Translations under genes and position numbers: made by a program | Part shown: positions 50,231 through 64,000 of the stretch, in pieces | How the letters are laid out: each line of letters begins with the position of its first letter | Numbering within the stretch: the stretch's first letter is position 1 | Origin: Trichoplax adhaerens | Lineage: Eukaryota > Placozoa > Uniplacotomia > Trichoplacea > Trichoplacidae | Direction of reading: 5' to 3' | Length of the DNA stretch: 64,000 nucleotides | NCBI RefSeq assembly: GCF_000150275.1 | Contig: NW_002060943.1 | Span: 2,446,462-2,510,461 of the forward strand | Notes under the pieces: generated by a model | Databases searched by the model: none | Told to the model about the DNA's origin: nothing | The model's input: the letters and a program-made list of their open reading frames with translations, nothing else

Positions 50231-53200
50231 ATAAATACACAAATTTGTTCAGAATTTTTTCACGAACGCTACCAAACATGGGATAGCTTCTTTGAAAGTC
50301 AATCTCAAGAAGTGTATCATAACATAATTAATAATTAATTAACATCAAGGTGATGGCTTTTCAAATGACTAACCAACAATAATACCATTCTTTGCTAAAA
50401 TATTCCTTCTACTAGTTGTAGTACTCTGAATATAGTACAATTAATACCAGATTTTGCCATGACGTCTCTCTCGGAGACATCTTTAAATGCCAATAGTCTT
50501 GTTAACGGATTTTTTTTGGCAGTATACGAGTATATTAACCAGTCAATAAAACATTCACGGAGAAAATTAATTTCTATGTAATCTAGCATTGTACGTACAT
50601 TCTCTATTACTCGTCTGATATTACATGACTTGTAACTATCGATCTTTCCGCGGGTATATGATCCTGTAAAGTATACATAGTGATAAAAATTGTATCTAAA
50701 CAAGAAAAATTTTGATGGCCTAGTAAGTGGCTTATCCTCTCATATATCATAGAAATTTCTCTACAAGATTAAAAATTAATGACGTGATTCTGTCTCGGTA
50801 CGTAAAATATCGAATAGTATTCATATGTCAATCTGTAATTGTTACTTTAACGCTATTTTGATTTACCTTAATTCAGCATCATCATTTCTTAGGCTATGCT
50901 TCTTTATCAAGATTCGATACTATTCTGTACTTGTTAACATAATTCCGTACTATGATATTACAGTATTTCGAAAATAGGTAAAATAAAGTATTTTTACTAC
51001 ATACACTCTCCAGATAATTTGCTTGTGTACTTGCTTCAAGAGATATACAGTATTATGCTGCTTAAGCTTAGCAGTACATTTAAATATTCCACATTTAAAA
51101 CACTACAAGCTTTGCAGCAATGATTAAAGATGACAATAAGTACGACCACAACATCTGATTGCTTCATCTGAACAAAATTTCTTCTTCATAAATCTTGTAT
51201 TGTTAATAATAGATTTTCTGGCTAACTTATTTAATATTTACAAGACTTGCTTAAATAATTATAATCTAAGACGCAAAAAAGAAATATGCATTGTTACTAA
51301 AAGACTTTCTAATTAATTTATTAAATATTTATATGTTTAAGTAATTATAATTCAAGATGCACCCAAGTAACACTTATTAATGCCTTCTCCGCTCCGTACC
51401 TCTGCTTGTTAATCTCCCTATTACGAAAATAGATATTCAATAATGATAAAAAAATCCATGATGCTTCAATCCTCTATCTAAAAAGCAATTATTTTAATAT
51501 TTCATGGATAAAACATTCCGAACTATAATGGTAACTGAAGATTCTCACTTGCTTTATATCATTAGCAAACTAAATCATGGTTTAGTTCTTCAGATTTGAG
51601 CACCATATTCTATTTCAGGACAACATACCGTATCGATGTGCTGCTTAAATTATTAAGAGATCGAAATATTTTTAAATCCTAATACATGATATACACGTTA
51701 CTTATAAATAACTAAAAATATATAAATATACTAAAATGCTGCTCGAGATTATAGCACAAACCCAATTTTCAATAATGTGACCTATTTTCCTTTATGCAGT
51801 GTAAATCTTTTTTCCATATACGTATATACATAATGCGTAAAACGTAAACTAGCTGTAAATACAACCATTTGCAACATTTACTATACAGTTTGCGAAGAAA
51901 TAATTATTATAGGTAATTAACTTCCATTAAATCTAATATAGCCAAAATTATGCCATTCTTTTTTTGTTCTATCGCCAATCATCAACTTGGTAGCGAAGTA
52001 ATGGCGTATCAATCACGTTTTGCTTTTGACAATCAAACATTAGTAATAAACAATTATATTTATTATGTTATTAACAAATATCGTCTTAATTAAAAGTCTA
52101 CTGGTACGTTGGCTGTTTATGACTTGATACATCCTGTTACTTCATTTCCGTGAAAGATTTAATTTACACCAGCTGCATGAAAAATGAAAGGAGTGGTTAG
52201 TCTACCAAGTGACAAATTTAAAGCAATTTATTCTATGAAATATACATGCAATTTAAAATTACATCTATAAAAGTTAAATGAAAAAGGGCTTATATTAAAA
52301 ACTATTATGCAATTATGAAATGCTTAAAAAGAAATATATAGTTGCAAGATTAGACGAGACTTGTTCAGTATAGACCAAATCAATAGTAATAAATTTAGGA
52401 AGTTCTAAACACAGTGTGGGCTTCTATACATCAAAGATTAAATTGGTTAACAGACAATTCAGAATAAGCTTATAGATCATAAAATAGATGGGATAAAACA
52501 ATAAAATAAAAATGATTGTAGCCGATAATGCGGTATCAACTTGTATAGATAAAGGAATACTGAAATATTCATCCAAATAACAATTATGTCTAAAGGAAGG
52601 AAGGAGAAAATGATATCGAAATTTTTAGAGTTCAAAGGGCAATAAATTCCTTAAAGTAGAACCCTGACATCCTTTTTCACAAAATTTTGATAGTGATACA
52701 TTGACATAGGATAATACTGTATGGTTAATTACGGGAAAATGTTTAGATATTACTGTCACAAGGTAAGTTAATCTGAATTGAGAAATTAAAACCTTTTCTT
52801 TTACTTATTACGAACAAACATAGAATTCTATACTGATGTGAGAACATTATAGTAAGAACTAAGGAGTATAGACAAGAGTGATACTGCTCTATAAAAGATT
52901 AATCCGATTTTTAAAATAGTTAAAAATCGAGTAGCTAAAATAATGTTTAAAATCTTAACTGATATATTATCAGTAGAGTTGTTAGGATTATCTATTTCGG
53001 TTATACCACTAGCCAAATAGTACTAAGAAATTATCGTCAATCAAATAAAATCTCATTAGAAATTAGGTTACTTCTTTATATTATAAATTGGCTGATTAAT
53101 TAGCAAGTTGACACGAGAATTAGCTTAACAAATTAAATGACTTCTATTCAATTATGAAATTGCGTTTTTATTTTTATTTTTCATTTAACAGAATTACACA

Positions 53201-53628
53201 TAAGGAGTAGGTTTTTGTTAGTACGCAATCACATAGAATCAGTAATCAAGCATGATGATAATCGTGTAGAAATTATCATGTTACACAATTACAGTTTTTT
53301 ATGATATTAACCAATTATAAGGTATCTATTTCGTATGTTCTATGAAGCTGTATATGAAGAAATAAGTGCAATATGGTGAGATGAAGACTGGATTTTAGCT
53401 GTAAACTGCTATCAATATAAATTACTAGTTAAAAGTATAGTGATATTCATTATAATTGTCTAAAACATCGTCATTATAAATATGATATCCTAAAGCTCTA
53501 GCTCCATTAGAGCAAAAGGTTCAAAATTCAATCGTAGCCTTGTGACTTAAATACTATTAATTAAGTAAAGCTGAAAACAATATGAGATTCAGCAAAGCAC
53601 TTCATTATTATTTTCAAGACTTAATTTG
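50231..53628. other. Gene-poor AT-rich stretch
   Basis: About 3.4 kb with no recognised exon, RNA gene or repeat on either strand. Reverse ORFs near 50395-50703 and 52828-53016 show no motif. Confidence 0.45.
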
Positions 53629-54137
53629 CTAGCCTTGTATGCAACCAAACAAGAAAGGAATTTCACCCTTATTCTCATCGCAAATGATTGGAGCTGCTTG
53701 AGTGGTAGTAAGTTCTTGCAAAACGTCTTCATCATCCAATAGTTTGCTATCAAGTCCTAGATTTTCTAATTCTTCTTTCAATTCTGTGATTGAGGGCAAA
53801 ATTTAGAATATTCAAAGTATTGTCATCATACAATAAAACAGCTGAAAATGGATTGAATTTTTCTATATAAATGGAAAGTCTTCAGGGCTCTTTAATCGTT
53901 ACATTACTAAAGAAAGAGTTGATTCTTACTTTCCACGTAGTCATGTTCTAACATTCTCTTCGTGTTAAAATCTCGAGAGCTCGGATCGTTCCAAGCTTCA
54001 GACGTTTTCTGTTTAGAGTTTATCAAGTAATCAACATTATTCAACTGTTTAGAATGTCTGGAAAGCGGATACCCATTGATGGATATCGATGATATCGTCA
54101 GGATCAAAGCGAAAGCAACAACTGCAATTTTCATCAT
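53629..54137 (-). CDS. Small secreted protein, candidate peptide-hormone precursor, 120 aa
   Basis: No family recognised. Two exons (53930-54137 and 53629-53783) flank a 146-bp intron; the phases close and the gene ends in TAG. Residues 1-22 form a clear signal peptide: charged start MMK, hydrophobic IAVVAFALILTISSISI, likely cut near NG-YP. The mature part is polar, with one dibasic site (K60-R61) that could serve a prohormone convertase. The following segment begins MLEHDYVE and forms an acidic amphipathic helix (LKEELENLGLD). The C-terminal 17 residues hold the only two cysteines, C104 and C117, enclosing 12 residues (with EIPFLFG) that could close a disulfide loop. The last residue is Gly, which could serve for C-terminal amidation. 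Expected to be secreted; receptor unknown. A non-hormonal secreted protein is also possible. Confidence 0.7.
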
Positions 54138-57100
54138 TTCTGCTTAGAATTCGATAAATGTGTGAAGCCTATAAATTAAAAGTAAACTTTTTTTATTTCT
54201 GAATATGAAATAATATACAAAAATAATTTTAAGCATGCTGTGAAATATTTATAGGATTATGAAAGGATGAACTAAGAAGTATCATTTTTGCTGCATTTCA
54301 TAATAGCTAATATAAGCTGCATCACAGACTTGAATAATCACAATTTTAATGCATCTACTTAGGTAATTTTCAAGTGGTACCGTACTATAGCTGACTATAC
54401 AAACTGGTATACTAGTTGCGTATACTTGCATGCTCTTTCCTTTAGATGTATTCAAGACTGATCATAGCATATGAATCTAGTTCTATGAAAAATTCGTGAA
54501 TTACAATTTACACCATCTTTTTAGTTCAAAGCTTGGGAAGGAAAGATTAAAAATTAAACAGTAGAGCTTAATTGATAAATTCTCTCATTACAATTCATAA
54601 TTTTGTTATACAGATTTTAGATATATACTAAATTAATGAAGTCGATAATTAGATTACATAGAAGAATGAATATCGTAAAATACAGGATGATATTTCAACT
54701 AGAATCGTTATAATAAGTTCTGGTAATAATTAAAAATTCACTACTTACACTAAGAATGCTGTACTGCTTTTCAGAAAAGCCTAAAATGCAAAGTTTATAA
54801 GTAGTTATTGCTTGATGGTTTCTGCTCAAAGCCAGAGAGGTTGAAGGCAAGTGAGAAGAATAAGTTATAACCTACGATTAATATATTAGAAATTCTTTCA
54901 ATTATCTATTTTTTCGACAATATCAAATCGTATTTATGCTAACGGGAATACAAAGTGGGTTGTCGCTGAGATTTCGAAAGACCACCGGAATGAAGGCGGT
55001 AAAGATACTTTACCAAAGATTGATACTGATTGTTTAGCAATTCAATATTTACTTCAGTTGCTAATATCAATCAAAAGTATGATAAAGTATAATTAGATCA
55101 TATCTCAAATTAGACGAAAGGAACAATCAACAAGCATAGATAATAAAACATCGACTAAAGAGACATCCTGATCTTTACAAGATAAAAAGACATTTAACTT
55201 TTGCTTGGATCAACCTACATATTGTCATTTTCTAAGCATTGTTACGCAAATATCAATTTTAAACAATTAGAATTTTATAAATGGCGTAATTCCGAGACAC
55301 CGTAAAATGATTGTAGAGGTTAGCAACAAGAACGAAATTCAAATTCAAGAAGAGGGCTGTAACTGTCTCTATACAATCAGAAAATCGAAACAAAAAGAAT
55401 AGATAAATTTGCCTTGATGACATGTATTTATTTCAACACACAGACATACAGTAATTGAATTATGCCTAAGGCAAATTTTTTTCTAGTAATAGTTGTAACA
55501 CCTTTCATTTTCAATTGATTATCTATCATGCCATCTTCTTAGTAGCTGCCACGATAGCTATGATACTATAGCGTCTGGTGAGACTAAAGCTTACTCTCCT
55601 ATCGATGGTGCGATAATTGAGGAGGGATATTTTGGAATTAATAATACGGTTTAACCTTAGCATACTTAGTACTGAACCACATGCTGCATAATGGATATGT
55701 TAACAATGTAAAACTTTAAATTATGCAAATCATCAATGCCGATTACATCATTCGGTCGTAACTAATTCGGTAAATTCTGAATAGGAAGTATAGTTGCAAT
55801 AAATTTTCAGTTCTTGAAAAATGCAGTGATAACTAATCGTGATGATATCAAATAAACTGGAAATCATTGCAGTTGCACATAGGGATACGTTTAGGTAAAA
55901 AATTGATTCAACTAATGACTTTATATCCGAAACTAATTCAACTGTGATTATGAAATCAATTAATCAACGTAACTTTAGTTGTATTATCGTTGTTAAATTA
56001 GAAATACAGTCATATGCCGCGCACTTGATGTCTGCTTTAATAAACAATGGCGCAGTTTTATATCTCATTTCAGTACTTGAAATAATAGCTTGACTTTTTC
56101 AACTTTGACATATGCAGTGATCTAGTGACTATTTTTATATTTTCTAGCAAAATCAAATTGTTAGAAATTGGGCACATTCTTTCGTTTAGTAAAATGCTTT
56201 ATTTTACTTTCTGCTATAGGGCAAATTAAATTAAAACAAATACATTGTAATACTTGATATAGATAATGCGAAGTTTATTCTTCATGTATGAATTAATTAT
56301 AAAAGTACCAGTGCAGAAGATTACGAAATAGCTTCGATTTGATCAAGCACAACCATATTTAGCATCAACTGGGAAATCGCATTCAAGCGAGTAATTGTTT
56401 TATTACTGTATTGAACTATCTGGTGAAATACATCCTCATCTTTATACATTCCTACATCGACCAAATTTACTTATTTAGACATTCGCTATTGAAGTACTAT
56501 TACAAATGAAATATTTACTAGCTTACTTTCGATTTTTACCCTGTTTATTTACGTTATAGAATTGAAAATCTTTTCAGCAAAGATCAACAATTACTGCGTG
56601 CACAGCAAACCCTTCCTTAAAGTATAATTTTAGGCCTTCTATACATTGTATAGGAAGTATTATTTATGAATGACTGTAGGACTAAGTTATGCTATTTTTA
56701 ATGCTAACTGTAGCCGATGAGAAATTAAAAATGACGTGACCTTTATGGAAGCTACATCCTCTTTTTACGGTAGCATTTTCATCAGAATTTCTTTCGTGTG
56801 CGTTCTATGTTATAGGTAGGATAAGAAATAATTATAAATAACTAGTCATTGCGATATCTATTTTATTCATTTTCGATTTATAAATTATGCCCTAAGCTAC
56901 ATCATACCATATAATAATGTATAAGGACGGTCATTTGTAAAGTATATCAAAATGAAGTAGTTTTGTTGTAAGGGAATAGAATATCATCTCTAAATCAAAT
57001 AACTTAAGGCTATCGCGCCATCAAAGGGCCTCTGAATTTTCTTAACAAAAGCATTGTCTGAATATGGAACTATTTTGATTTGAGATTATATAATTTTTTT

Positions 57101-60100
57101 ATATGAATCTTACTGACTAAAGTCGTTCTGATTGTTTTATAGTAGTTACCTCAGGCTAAAACTATTATATCAAGAGATATATTTTTATGCTTTTACTTTC
57201 AAATTTTCCGTTTCAACCTCAGAGCTACATTACGAATGAACTACAGCTGCTATATACAGTAATACTCACATGTTACCGTATAAATAATATTCGCTAGGCT
57301 TTTATATCACTGTAGGCAAATTTGCTATCATGCTTTTCATTAGATAACTGCTAAGAGTAGTTATATTAAATCGAGGGATACTACACATATTTAATATAGA
57401 AGTTAGCCGAAATCTTATTATAGATAAGTTTACGTCCCTGTGTTTGAGAACGCTCACATTTTAACATCTAAAAGTGAGTAAAACTAAGACGGCCAAATTA
57501 TTTAATACAGCGGGTAGTAGACATTAAGCTAAACTTTTGTCTACATCATTGTCGAACGTAATGCATCCAGTTAAAGCTTTCAATAATCTAGAATGTATAA
57601 GTTGTAAAGCTAGCAGGCAAATTTAAAATGATGGAGCTTCCAACTCGGCTTAATAGACATGGAAGCAAGTCCTTTAGTTAAAATCCGTAACTTACTGCCT
57701 TTACTATTAAGAAATTTAAATATAACTAATTGCGATGATGAATAAGTTTGAGTGTTTTTAAAAACCTATTTTCTAGATGAAAAAAATCATATTAGTAATG
57801 AATTACCTTATCTACATGATATTTTATTGAGCAGCTATGCAAGGCTAGTATAAGTATGGGCTACAAAAGTTGCTTTAGGTATACACCCATTATCGAAAAA
57901 TTGTAGATTAGATAGTCATTTTAGGCACTGGTATCGATAAGTTTGACGTTGTCTGGGATTCTATCATGTTAGCGTATGAAGATTATTGATTTATAGATAT
58001 TACTGTACTGTTTCTATTGAATAGTTTGAAAATGATTCAGATTTCCATAAATATGGAATGATACGGCGGTTTTCACATTCAAAGGTTATGCTTCAATAAA
58101 TATCTAAGTTATATCCTTCTCGAGGGCAGCTAACTTAAAAAATGATTCAACATGCTAATTCATTGATAAAATTTTCTGCTTTTTTAAGAAATATTATCAT
58201 AAGACACCATACTTAAATGTATGGATGAATTTATTTATACTATAAGAGTTAATTTATTAAAGTCTTATATTAAATTACTAGAAATAAGAGTAGATAGGAA
58301 TATAATTTTGAGAAAATTATACTACATCCATTCTTAATTTATACCAGTTATTTGTCAGAGAGCATTAGTCTACAATTTCCTGTAAGCGTATAAGTAGACA
58401 GCCTCCACGGATGCACATTGCACAGGCAACCACTATATAAATCAACCTTTACCACAGCTTAAAATCCTGTATACATTTTTTCTGTCACTGAAGGACACTA
58501 ATACATTAATATATGTAACGAAATACAAGGATTGAACGATAAATATATAGCTATTAGCGAAAAATAACTTTGCATGATATTTGTCAATTGTAAATATTTA
58601 ATTAAGACAACAACTATTCAAATGGAATCACAGCTACAAGTAAATTTAAATCCAATTTCAGCTAGATGTTTATACTTTTTTCATGCCATTTAAGGTAATT
58701 ACTGTGTTGAAGATTGGCTTTTTATTGTTATTACCGCATTTTCTATATTCTCCATCAACGACCGGATAAAGATTTATCATTTCCGTTACCTTAAATAAAG
58801 CTATATTCTCTACATTTTCAGTTATTTATTGCTGCTGATAGCATTAATCTGATTAATCACTCTCATTTTATTGAATAAATCCAAGATGTTAACCTAGGGC
58901 GATGTGAATATTGTCTCACTTTTCTGGTCAGCATTTACTTTCGTTAAGGATGCTGTTTGAGTTGATCTTTCACTTCACTCTATGTAGCAAGTAAATTATC
59001 GCATACTTTGAATCACTACAATACAGTAAATTTCTATTTGCAAGTGTAATTACCTGCAACATAATTTGATATTATGCAAGTACCCTTATTTCCATTAATA
59101 TAGCGTTTTTTATCCAAATAGATATCAATATTATTCGAACCTTACGTATCACGTCAATGCAATACTCTAGGTATCATATACAAGATATCTTGTTTGATTA
59201 ATTATACATTATAAATCTGAAATTTTACATAAACAGTTACATTACTCTACATGCATCAAATTATCGATCTTGTTATGCTGTTACGACACAGTAAATAAAT
59301 GTTACCATCAATTAAGATGAATGGATGTTAGAGATCGCTTATTATAGGAAATATAATACTTTCAGAGGCACAAGTGGGAATCTTTATAATATTCTATGTA
59401 ACCAATAACTATCCGTGTATATATATATATGCACATTGCGTACAATAATCTGGTACGATGTAACAACGTAACCCGGTGGTGCCGGTAACATAACACGTAT
59501 ATACGTTTGCAGGCATTTAGGAAATTTACGAAATCCTGATACTGATAAATGTTCGCTAAAGCATATGCAGTACTATATACAGTATAAACTCACATAACAT
59601 GAAAGGTAGGATATGGATGATTTTTGAAGTTAGTCCGAAGAATTGTTTGAATTTTACGAATTTATTGCCTTTAAATTAATATATAGTTATTACCTTAATT
59701 TCTCGGCGCGATACAAAATTCATTGCAATATCATCGCTATCCATTTTTTTCGTAAAACTGATTCAATTAAGTTAAATTTTAATTTTTTATCTTATACAGT
59801 ACATTCATCATATGCAGCGCAATAAGTAATTGGCTGACAAGAAATTTGAACAAATTTTTTCGAGGTACGAATTGTCATGTGAATTTTATCTACGATGGCA
59901 AAAAAATATCTACTTTTAATGACGCCCATGCAGACTTTAAAGCTGAAAGTTAAATCGTAGGAATCATCATTTTCCACCATATAGCTTACACGTAATCGGC
60001 CTTTTTATATGTTTTGACAATATGGTAGCATTTCATATCAAGATAACAACATTAGCGATGCTGTCGCAAATCAGTTATAACAGATTAAATGCAACATCTA

Positions 60101-63100
60101 GTAATTTTACTAGCAGAAATCGACTATTAACATAACGTATTGTCAGAAATTGCCTATTAGATCTGCTAACATACAATAAAACTTATAATATGGGTAAGAA
60201 CTAGAGCACAAAACAAAGTGTTCTCAGAAAGGCACATATAGCACCGTATGATAACTGGTTCGATAGATTGTAGGGAACTGATTTTCAATTGCACTCAACC
60301 CTCTTTCAATAAACAATTGTGGTAAAGTCTACACTTTACAGGGTTCTACAAGTTAAAATAAATAGTTTAATGTATTCTAGGAGATATTAGGTCTCTAATG
60401 AAGGCCTTGCTGTCCAAAAAGTAGGCAATAGAGGCAAAATTCTACTTGGAAATCGATCTAATTACTAGGTTTGGGAATAGAGTGCAGATAGACATGCTAG
60501 GCAGTATGGCAGTATACTGAAATGTTCATATGTATTTCTATTTGACTCATGCAGAACTGCATACTAGTATTTCACAGAAATAAATTTACTGTCATGCACA
60601 TATAGTATTAACTTAAGTGTAATTTTGATATTTCAAGGCTAGTTTTATTGAATTTATAGAGCCTAAGGAACCGATGGTAATATACGTACACACATTATAT
60701 CCTATTAAAGCGCAACTACAAGATATACATTTACCGATAATCAAGAGCACTATGTGCCCTTACTGCAGCAAGTATCGGTGAGCTGGTTTACCATTTACCG
60801 TATTCTCATGAAAGCCAGCAGCAATCCTTGATCATTTAAATTCGTGGCTTCGCGTCTGGTTTCTATCGTACGATACTTTAAATGACTAGAATAATACAGT
60901 TTTATGGTCGATAATACTTTAATGTGAGATCAGTGTGCTTGGCACCTGGTAGTATAAGTTAACGATTATATCATGCTTTACCAGAAGTAAATATTAAAAA
61001 CAAGATGCCGGTAAATTACCGATTTTTCGTTTCTAGACGGTCTATAATCTTTGAGTATCATGCTTAGAGATATTATCGTCATTTTTTCTGCTTTAGTATC
61101 ATAATTTTGGCCGACTCCGACGAGATATCTTGATTTTAATTAACCAAATCCTCATATAATTAATTTATCGTACTGCATTTAATTTATAAACCACAAATTT
61201 TTTATCAAGTACCGTATTAATTTTAAAATTAAATTTCAAACTTTCGATAACTGTTTTAAATCTGAGAGGATTCATTTAATTGATATTATCGTTTCCTGTT
61301 TTAACAATTTGAATTTGAATTTTTGATCTCATAGTTTATCGTTAGGTAATGTAATAACCATAAATGCTCATGAATTCATTATTTTTTAATGTTTGGCGCT
61401 TTAAATACTATAACCTCAGTCAATTAATACCTACAAAGTCACTGGAATTGGCAGAAAATTTTACTTTATTTTCTTTTAATTTTCATCCAGTAATAGCAGA
61501 GAGAACAGCCCAAAAGTAAGTGAACTAAGATGGTTTCAGTGATTGTTCAAGGCCAGAGGGGACGAAAGCTAGTAAGTAATATGCTTGAAGAAGGCCGTGA
61601 GGACTATAAGAGTCGATCCTACTCCTGAAAATACAGTCTGTTTGGATCTGTAAATTATAGATTATTTAACTTTCACGGCTAGTCTCTGAAGTAGCGCTAT
61701 TCTTATGGCCATACTATACTGCATATCTACATTCTCTTCAAGATGATAAACCACTTTTGTGGCTAGTTTGACCTCTTACAATAGTTTACAATTGTGATTA
61801 TGCTAAGCACTGGGCTGTGAATGGGTTCTATAATCATTCTGGTTCGTAGTCACTAACACAATTTAAGTGATTAAATTTGAGTAAATCTCTAACGTGATAT
61901 AGCGCTATCGTACTTCATATGACTTCTATTATTAGCTGAAATTGCCACACACCGATTCCACTATATTGTACAGTATGTCAGTGTTGCTTATATTTGTGTT
62001 ATTGTACCCAAAATCAGAGTAAAATTGCACATCTTTAACTAATATAAAAAATTACTTATGTGATAACATTGCACTTATTTTGAATTTATAACAAGATAAA
62101 GACTCTGACAGCTTTTAAAATTAGTATTTTGGTTATAAATATCTGTTTCGTAGCTTACTATGATCATAAAAAACAAAATCTCCCCGCTGTAATCTACAGC
62201 TTTGGCAAAGCGATGATTTTGGCTTTTCATTCAACTACCGGTCATCGCATTTATAGGTTCCTACGATATGGCTTTGCAAATTTGATCTAACTGGAATTGT
62301 TCATGGCTTAAAATTATCAAATCATTGCATTATACCACAAAATGACTACAAAGGTCAGTCTTTAAGCTAAAATTTCTTTACAGAATTACATTTACTATAA
62401 GTTAGATACCTTAATTTTATTTTTAACGCTTTAATCTTCGTGGATTTTATTGCAATCTTACCTTAATACAATGAATCATAATTTATATTTTATAAGGCTA
62501 AAAAGGAGAATATTAGCATTATTATCACTTACAATTTATTATCACGAAGATGTTTTAAGTCATCTCTTAAAGTAGTCTCGTAACAATTTTTAGATCAGAT
62601 AACCAATAAAAGAAATAACAATATGTCGAAATGTATTTCAAATTTTCGAAACTATCACTAGGTTCGATGTAAATGGTAAATTCGAGCAATATATTTACTG
62701 AATTGGAATATCTATGATACAAACAAAAATATATATTTCAGACTTTATTAAGTGAGTACTACGGTACTACAAATTTTAATGTCAATATGACGGCTCTAGA
62801 TAGAGACAAAGAATAATTTTCCATATCGGTGTCATAGTATAATTGATTGAATTAATACCCGTCCGAAAACAATTGCAAATAATATCGCTTTGGTAAACTT
62901 TATATAATGTTTTCCAATGCATCCGGAGGTTATGGCTTCCAATGTTTTGTTATCATCAGACAAATATAATCTTATTAATCGTTCAATAGGTCTCCTATTA
63001 TTTATAGGATCAATTCTTTAGTTTACTGATGTTGTGTGACTATTAAGAGATAACAAACCAGGGATTATTTTCGAGATGACTATTAACGGGAAATTTAATA

Positions 63101-63542
63101 ATATCACCAAGTAAAAGAAATTTAATACATCATTTTAAGGCTAGTATAAAAGCGAAAATGATATAGCAACCATGAGTATTTTAACGATCAATATCAACAT
63201 AGATGAATTTTTACTACGCCTTTTTTCTCTAATATTTCATCAATGTTCACAAGGATTATTAAAGTTTAATCTTAATTAATTTTAATCCCTTCTTGGTTGA
63301 GTTGATTTCAACTGATTTAACGTTCGAAGATTCAATTAAATTCATAGTTTAGTGATTATCATTCATATAAATTTGCGCCTATTGTTTTCTTCGTTGGCTC
63401 AATGTTCTTTATTGGATTGTTGGTTAAGAATTCTCGTCAAGGAAAATTTTAAAATTTGACATTGATAGTATAAGTTACATATTATAATTGTAAAGCTTTA
63501 ACTACTTTATAGCCTTGCTATAAGTGCATTAACATCGACAAA
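54138..63542. other. Large gene-poor stretch
   Basis: About 9.4 kb with no recognised exon. Short ORFs near 59643-59980 are chance-like and overlap on both strands. A short TA-rich run occurs near 59419-59430. Isolated GTACAGTA-like motifs occur (e.g. near 61968), but no cluster like those in the island. The last kilobase should hold the promoter of the downstream GPCR; no TATA or GTAC cluster stands out there. Confidence 0.4.
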
Positions 63543-64000
63543 ATGGCTCAGATATCGTGGTTATCGAATTATTTAAATAACAGTAGACTATCAAACTGGA
63601 GTTCTGTAAAGGACCAGAATCCGCCAACGATTTATCAAGTTGTCATTTTAATAACTTTAGAGATTGCTGGCATAGCAGGAAATACATTGGCTATCGTTAT
63701 GACTGTCAAAATGTTAAGATATAAAGGGAATTTACCACAAGTTCTTATTTTATACTTAAGCCTTGCCGATTTATTGACGGTTTTATGCAGCTATACACCG
63801 TCAATTATTGCTCAATTCATTCTAATACCTCACTCATTCTTTTATCCAAGCCATTGGCTATGCCAATTTCAAGCATTTACAATGATGACGTTGCTGTACT
63901 ATTCTAGCGGAATGATCGTCATTATGAGCATAGAGCGTCTATTAGCTATCAAAATGCCAGTATGGTATAAAGTCAATTTCAAGCGTAAGACTGTCTACAT
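63543..64000 (+). CDS. Rhodopsin-class GPCR, prostanoid-receptor-like, 5' part
   Basis: First 152 codons of a class A receptor cut by the window end. The N-terminus is about 30 residues with sequons NNS and NWS. TM1 holds AGIAGNTLAI (N1.50), TM2 LSLADLL (D2.50 present), then WLCQFQAF with C3.25. TM3 ends in IERLLAIKMPVWY, i.e. E-R-L in place of D-R-Y. The ERxLAI..P.WY pattern resembles vertebrate prostanoid (EP-type) receptors, but this is a short motif in a divergent lineage, so the ligand is not assigned. No intron is seen in the visible part. The start ATG at 63543 gives a normal N-terminal length for the class. The sequence differs clearly from the GPCR at 11.9 kb, so the two are not recent duplicates. 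Confidence 0.88.
   Translation, partial: MAQISWLSNYLNNSRLSNWSSVKDQNPPTIYQVVILITLEIAGIAGNTLAIVMTVKMLRYKGNLPQVLILYLSLADLLTVLCSYTPSIIAQFILIPHSFFYPSHWLCQFQAFTMMTLLYYSSGMIVIMSIERLLAIKMPVWYKVNFKRKTVY

Noticed and set aside
1-64000. CRISPR arrays, bacterial operons, integrated viruses, transposases
   Set aside because: None seen. Repeats are tandem and spacer-free, genes are split by spliceosomal introns, and no transposase, integrase or reverse-transcriptase motif was found in the frames read.

Overview
The window is nuclear DNA from a small-genome, early-branching animal. It is AT-rich, its genes are split by many short introns (often 70-300 bp, GT-AG), and it carries animal-type genes: rhodopsin-class GPCRs, SCYL2, RECQL (RecQ1), SPTY2D1/SPT2, CCDC59/FYV7, animal glycogen synthase and an equilibrative nucleoside transporter. 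A placozoan (Trichoplax or Hoilungia type) fits best; this is inference from gene content and compactness, not from a marker. I joined exons by hand. In every complete gene the exon phases close exactly, so the splice models are self-consistent, but no transcript data were available.

Layout. 0.6-2.7 kb (+): last seven exons of an ENT/SLC29 nucleoside transporter whose 5' part lies left of the window. 2.7-11.9 kb: no gene recognised, with two decayed tandem arrays (3.1-4.15 and 4.4-5.5 kb). 11.9-12.9 kb (-): intronless class A GPCR with unusual microswitch residues. 12.9-17.5 kb: no gene, with another decayed array at 15.5-16.7 kb.

17.8-43.1 kb is a gene-dense island: RECQL (+, 6 exons, 602 aa), SCYL2 (-, 17 exons, 1113 aa), SPT2 (-, 6 exons, 430 aa), CCDC59/FYV7 (+, 5 exons, 142 aa) and glycogen synthase (-, 19 exons including one of 15 nt, 650 aa). 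RECQL/SCYL2 and FYV7/glycogen synthase converge tail to tail; SPT2 and FYV7 diverge head to head. The jobs are housekeeping ones (DNA repair helicase, clathrin traffic, histone chaperone, small-subunit rRNA processing, glycogen synthesis) and do not form a pathway.

43.6-45.0 kb: a five-copy 240-269 bp tandem array upstream of glycogen synthase. 45-53.6 kb: mostly empty, with one acidic coiled-coil exon at 49.88-50.23 kb. 53.6-54.1 kb (-): a two-exon small secreted protein that looks like a peptide-hormone precursor with a C-terminal two-cysteine loop. 54.1-63.5 kb: nothing recognised. 63.54 kb to the end (+): 5' part of a second class A GPCR with prostanoid-receptor-like features.

The most notable non-gene signal is a self-complementary motif built on TACTGTACAGTA. 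It forms dense clusters 80-540 bp upstream of the start codons of the island genes (RECQL, SCYL2, FYV7, glycogen synthase, more weakly SPT2), and it also sits inside two young tandem arrays near these genes.
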